Of a stretch of DNA of 64,000 bases, positions 62,378 to 64,000 are shown in pieces. The notes beneath the pieces are model-generated. The model did no database searches. It worked only from the letters and a program-made list of their open reading frames with translations, and was not told the DNA's origin. Made by a program: the position numbers and the translations under genes. Location of the stretch: NCBI GenBank assembly GCA_910584745.1, contig CAJUDG010000006.1:1-64000 (forward strand). The letters are read 5' to 3'. Within the stretch, counting starts at the first letter, position 1. Every line of letters starts with the position of its first letter. This stretch comes from an uncultured Eubacteriales bacterium (GTDB lineage: Bacteria; Bacillota; Clostridia; Oscillospirales; Acutalibacteraceae).

Positions 62378-62424
62378 AGAACATAAAGATCCCCCGGAGT
62401 TTCCGGGGGATTTTTATGTTCTCA
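62378..62424. terminator. Long bidirectional terminator
   Basis: GAGAACATAAA and ATCCCCCGG pair with CCGGGGGAT and TTTATGTTCTC, about 20 bp interrupted by one mismatch. Its right end overlaps the stop codon of the ATP-grasp gene. Confidence 0.9.
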
Positions 62425-63453
62425 GGTTCTCAGCTCTGGTATCAGCTTCTGATAGGTGGGCCATAGGCCGATGTGGTCCGGGGTGTGCTCGGGCTGCTGC
62501 CAGAAGTCATAGCCGGGATAGTCGTTGCCCTCCACTATCACCGGGCCATCCAGGGTTATGCACACGTCCCAGCCCAGATACCGCATACGGGGCTCCACCA
62601 AAGCGGCCTTTTTGCACAGCTCGATGGCCTCCTCCACATAGGGTATCTTATAGCCAATAAGCTCAACGCCAGTGTCCGGGTGGTGGGTGCGGGTGGTCAG
62701 GTCTGACTTGTGGCCCACGCCGCAAATGCGCCCGGTGCTGCGGTCTATGGGGCAGAATAGTCCGCCGTTTTCCAGGTTGTCCACGGCCTTGCCCCCGGTG
62801 CCCATCTTTACCACCGCGTACACGCAGTGGGCCTGCCAGTGCCCGGGCCCGCCGGTCAGAAGGGTCACCACGCGCATGGTGTTGGCGCTGCCGGGGTACA
62901 GCCGCCCCATGTCCGGGTGCTGTGTGAGTTCCTCCTCTACCAGGGAAAGTCCCTTCTTTTCAAGGTACATCAGCATCCCCTCCGCCGTGGCGAAGTCAGA
63001 GACTCTGATGCGCTCTATACCCTTTCCGCTCTCCCCCACGTCGGGCTTGGCAAAGACGGTCTCCCTGCCCTTTAGGAACCGGGCCAGCTCCTCCCTGTCC
63101 GTCTCTGACACTATCAGATAATCCCGGCCCAGATACTCCTTAAAGAGTGGGTAAAACAGGGTCTTCCTGTCAAAAAGCTCCGCGGCCTTGGGGTCGTTCA
63201 CCAGGGTCACCAGCCGCTTATTCTTGAGCCTTGTCACATAGGTGTCCCTCTGTTTTCCGGTCAGCTCATAGAAATGGAACATCACATAGTCGTGGTATCC
63301 GGCCCCGTACCTTGCCGCGCACCAGAGCATGTCGAAAAAGAGCCTCGGTCCGCTCCAGCCGCAGTTGCTTCTGGCCGTGCTGATAGAGCCCATCAGCGCC
63401 CCCGGCCGCACGCCGGAGAGCACCCGGGCCACATAAGAAAGCTTTACCTTCAC
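62422..63453 (-). CDS. ATP-grasp enzyme (sugar-transfer associated type)
   Basis: 343 residues. ATP-grasp features: VFAKPDVGESGKGIERI, LVEEELTQHP, TMRVVTLL and the metal site VIVEGNDYPGYDFWQ. This matches the ATP-grasp group often encoded beside capsule or polysaccharide genes; it would join a carboxylate to an amine or other nucleophile. GTG 63453 follows GGAGGAGA; earlier in-frame codons run through the promoter and are rejected. It stands alone here, so its substrate is unknown. Confidence 0.8.
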   Translation of the reverse strand: MKVKLSYVARVLSGVRPGALMGSISTARSNCGWSGPRLFFDMLWCAARYGAGYHDYVMFHFYELTGKQRDTYVTRLKNKRLVTLVNDPKAAELFDRKTLFYPLFKEYLGRDYLIVSETDREELARFLKGRETVFAKPDVGESGKGIERIRVSDFATAEGMLMYLEKKGLSLVEEELTQHPDMGRLYPGSANTMRVVTLLTGGPGHWQAHCVYAVVKMGTGGKAVDNLENGGLFCPIDRSTGRICGVGHKSDLTTRTHHPDTGVELIGYKIPYVEEAIELCKKAALVEPRMRYLGWDVCITLDGPVIVEGNDYPGYDFWQQPEHTPDHIGLWPTYQKLIPELRT

Positions 63454-63496
63454 TTCACATTCTCCTCCGCCCAGATCCTTTTCACAAAAGAAAAGC

Positions 63497-63549
63497 ACAC
63501 AACAATTTTGTGTTACTTCGATTATACTCCAATCCGACAAATTACGCAA
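63497..63549 (-). promoter_or_regulatory. Promoter and candidate operator of the ATP-grasp gene
   Basis: Minus-strand TTGCGT (63544-63549), 17 bases, TATAAT (63521-63526). A palindrome ACACAA-N5-TTGTGT (63497-63513) covers the start of the transcript and may bind a repressor. Confidence 0.7.
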
Positions 63550-63610
63550 GGCATTATCCTGTTTTTTCTTTAAGAATAATGTCTTTTACAGCATTTCCCA
63601 CTAAACACGC

Positions 63611-63643
63611 AAAAGAGTACCCGCGCCAAGGGCACAGGTACTC
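63611..63643 (-). terminator. Terminator of the partial glycosidase gene
   Basis: Minus-strand GAGTACC pairs with GGTACTC, followed by TTTTGC. Confidence 0.7.
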
Positions 63644-63664
63644 CCGCTGTCCTATTACAGTAAA

Positions 63665-64000
63665 TCATGTCTTCAAAAGCCGCACCACGCCGTTTATCCC
63701 CGAGGGGCCGGAAGGCTTCTCCGTACCTCCCGGCAGGAACTGGGGGCCGTCGCCTCTTGCGGCCATCTCTCGCTCAAGTGTGGTGGCGACCTCTATGCGC
63801 AGGCTGTTCATTCCGTCGCGCACAGCGCCCGAGACATCATACACGAATGGCGGCGCTATCTGTATGCCCAGGCTCTCGCCGTTTATGAAAGCCTCCACGC
63901 CCTCGTAGGCGTCGGTTATCAGAAGGGTGAGCTTTGCGCCGGACCTGCCCTCAAAGCTGTTCTCATACCGCACAAAGCCCGAGAACTCCGGCTGCTCCCC
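63665..64000 (-). CDS. Partial: C-terminal beta-sandwich of a probable glycoside hydrolase
   Basis: Only the last 110 or so residues are inside the window; the 5' end is beyond base 64000 and the frame stays open to the edge. The text VRYENSFEG, DAYEGVEAFINGESLG, APPFVYDVSGAVRDGMNSLR and IEVATTLERE matches the sugar-binding-like domain that closes large glycosidases such as GH2- or GH106-type enzymes. Family cannot be settled from this part. Confidence 0.7.
   Translation of the reverse strand, partial: GEQPEFSGFVRYENSFEGRSGAKLTLLITDAYEGVEAFINGESLGIQIAPPFVYDVSGAVRDGMNSLRIEVATTLEREMAARGDGPQFLPGGTEKPSGPSGINGVVRLLKT

Overview
The window is 64 kb of GC-rich chromosome from a Gram-positive, probably spore-forming, anaerobic gut-type Clostridia (Oscillospiraceae/Lachnospiraceae-like). 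The evidence is the SpmA/SpmB pair, strong AGGAGG ribosome sites with N7-9 spacing, TTGACA-N17-TATAAT promoters, lipoprotein-based CUT1 sugar transporters, YesN/AraC and LytTR regulators, PepV, DegV, and the GGGtGRT/NifU-like pair. No rRNA, prophage or CRISPR array was seen.

Layout. 0.1-9.3 kb: an unknown membrane protein, a CLC-family anion transporter, a GH3 enzyme with a small GyrI-like protein, an Ala/Lys/Glu-rich unknown protein, an AT-richer D-Ala-D-Ala ligase, an XRE regulator diverging from a candidate small RNA, DegV and DUF2752. 9.4-16.8 kb: an RpiR/SIS regulator facing a fucose-utilisation cluster (GH95 fucosidase, FucI, FucA) with PepV. 16.9-18.6 kb: spmAB and a YpsA/SLOG-like protein. 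18.7-26.3 kb: a lower-GC defence island. It opens with a dead IS200-type transposase and a frameshifted XRE gene, then holds a type I restriction-modification operon hsdM-hsdS-(hsdR 5' remnant)-FRG-hsdR. It ends at two tRNA-Ser genes. 26.7-34.8 kb: SdpI/SdpR-like pair, GGGtGRT + NifU-like, a flavoprotein with a GyrI-like protein, a class Ib aspartate aminotransferase, a PurF-like protein without the catalytic cysteine, and a methyltransferase.

34.0-52.3 kb is the most striking part. NINE tandem, divergent solute-binding lipoproteins feed into one CUT1 permease pair, an unknown multi-pass membrane protein and the methyltransferase. The array lies beside an AgrC/AgrA-like two-component system that ends in its own terminator. 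Every one of the nine lipoproteins ends in the same C-terminal tetrapeptide (LAES, once LGES). A consensus promoter inside the array separates the seven upstream lipoproteins from the two next to the permeases.

52.3-56.2 kb: a MarR-MATE efflux operon and an ABC exporter preceded by an 18-codon leader peptide and mutually exclusive hairpins that can hide the exporter ribosome site, an apparent translational attenuator. 56.2-62.4 kb: a membrane-bound AraC regulator followed by a complete LplBCA-type uptake system without ATPase. 62.4-64 kb: an ATP-grasp enzyme and the 3' end of a probable glycosidase cut by the window edge.

Together the window shows a glycan-feeding lifestyle (GH3, GH95, fucose pathway, two CUT1 systems, a partial glycosidase), drug efflux, and one recently acquired defence island. 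All functions come from reading motifs by eye. No database search was run.
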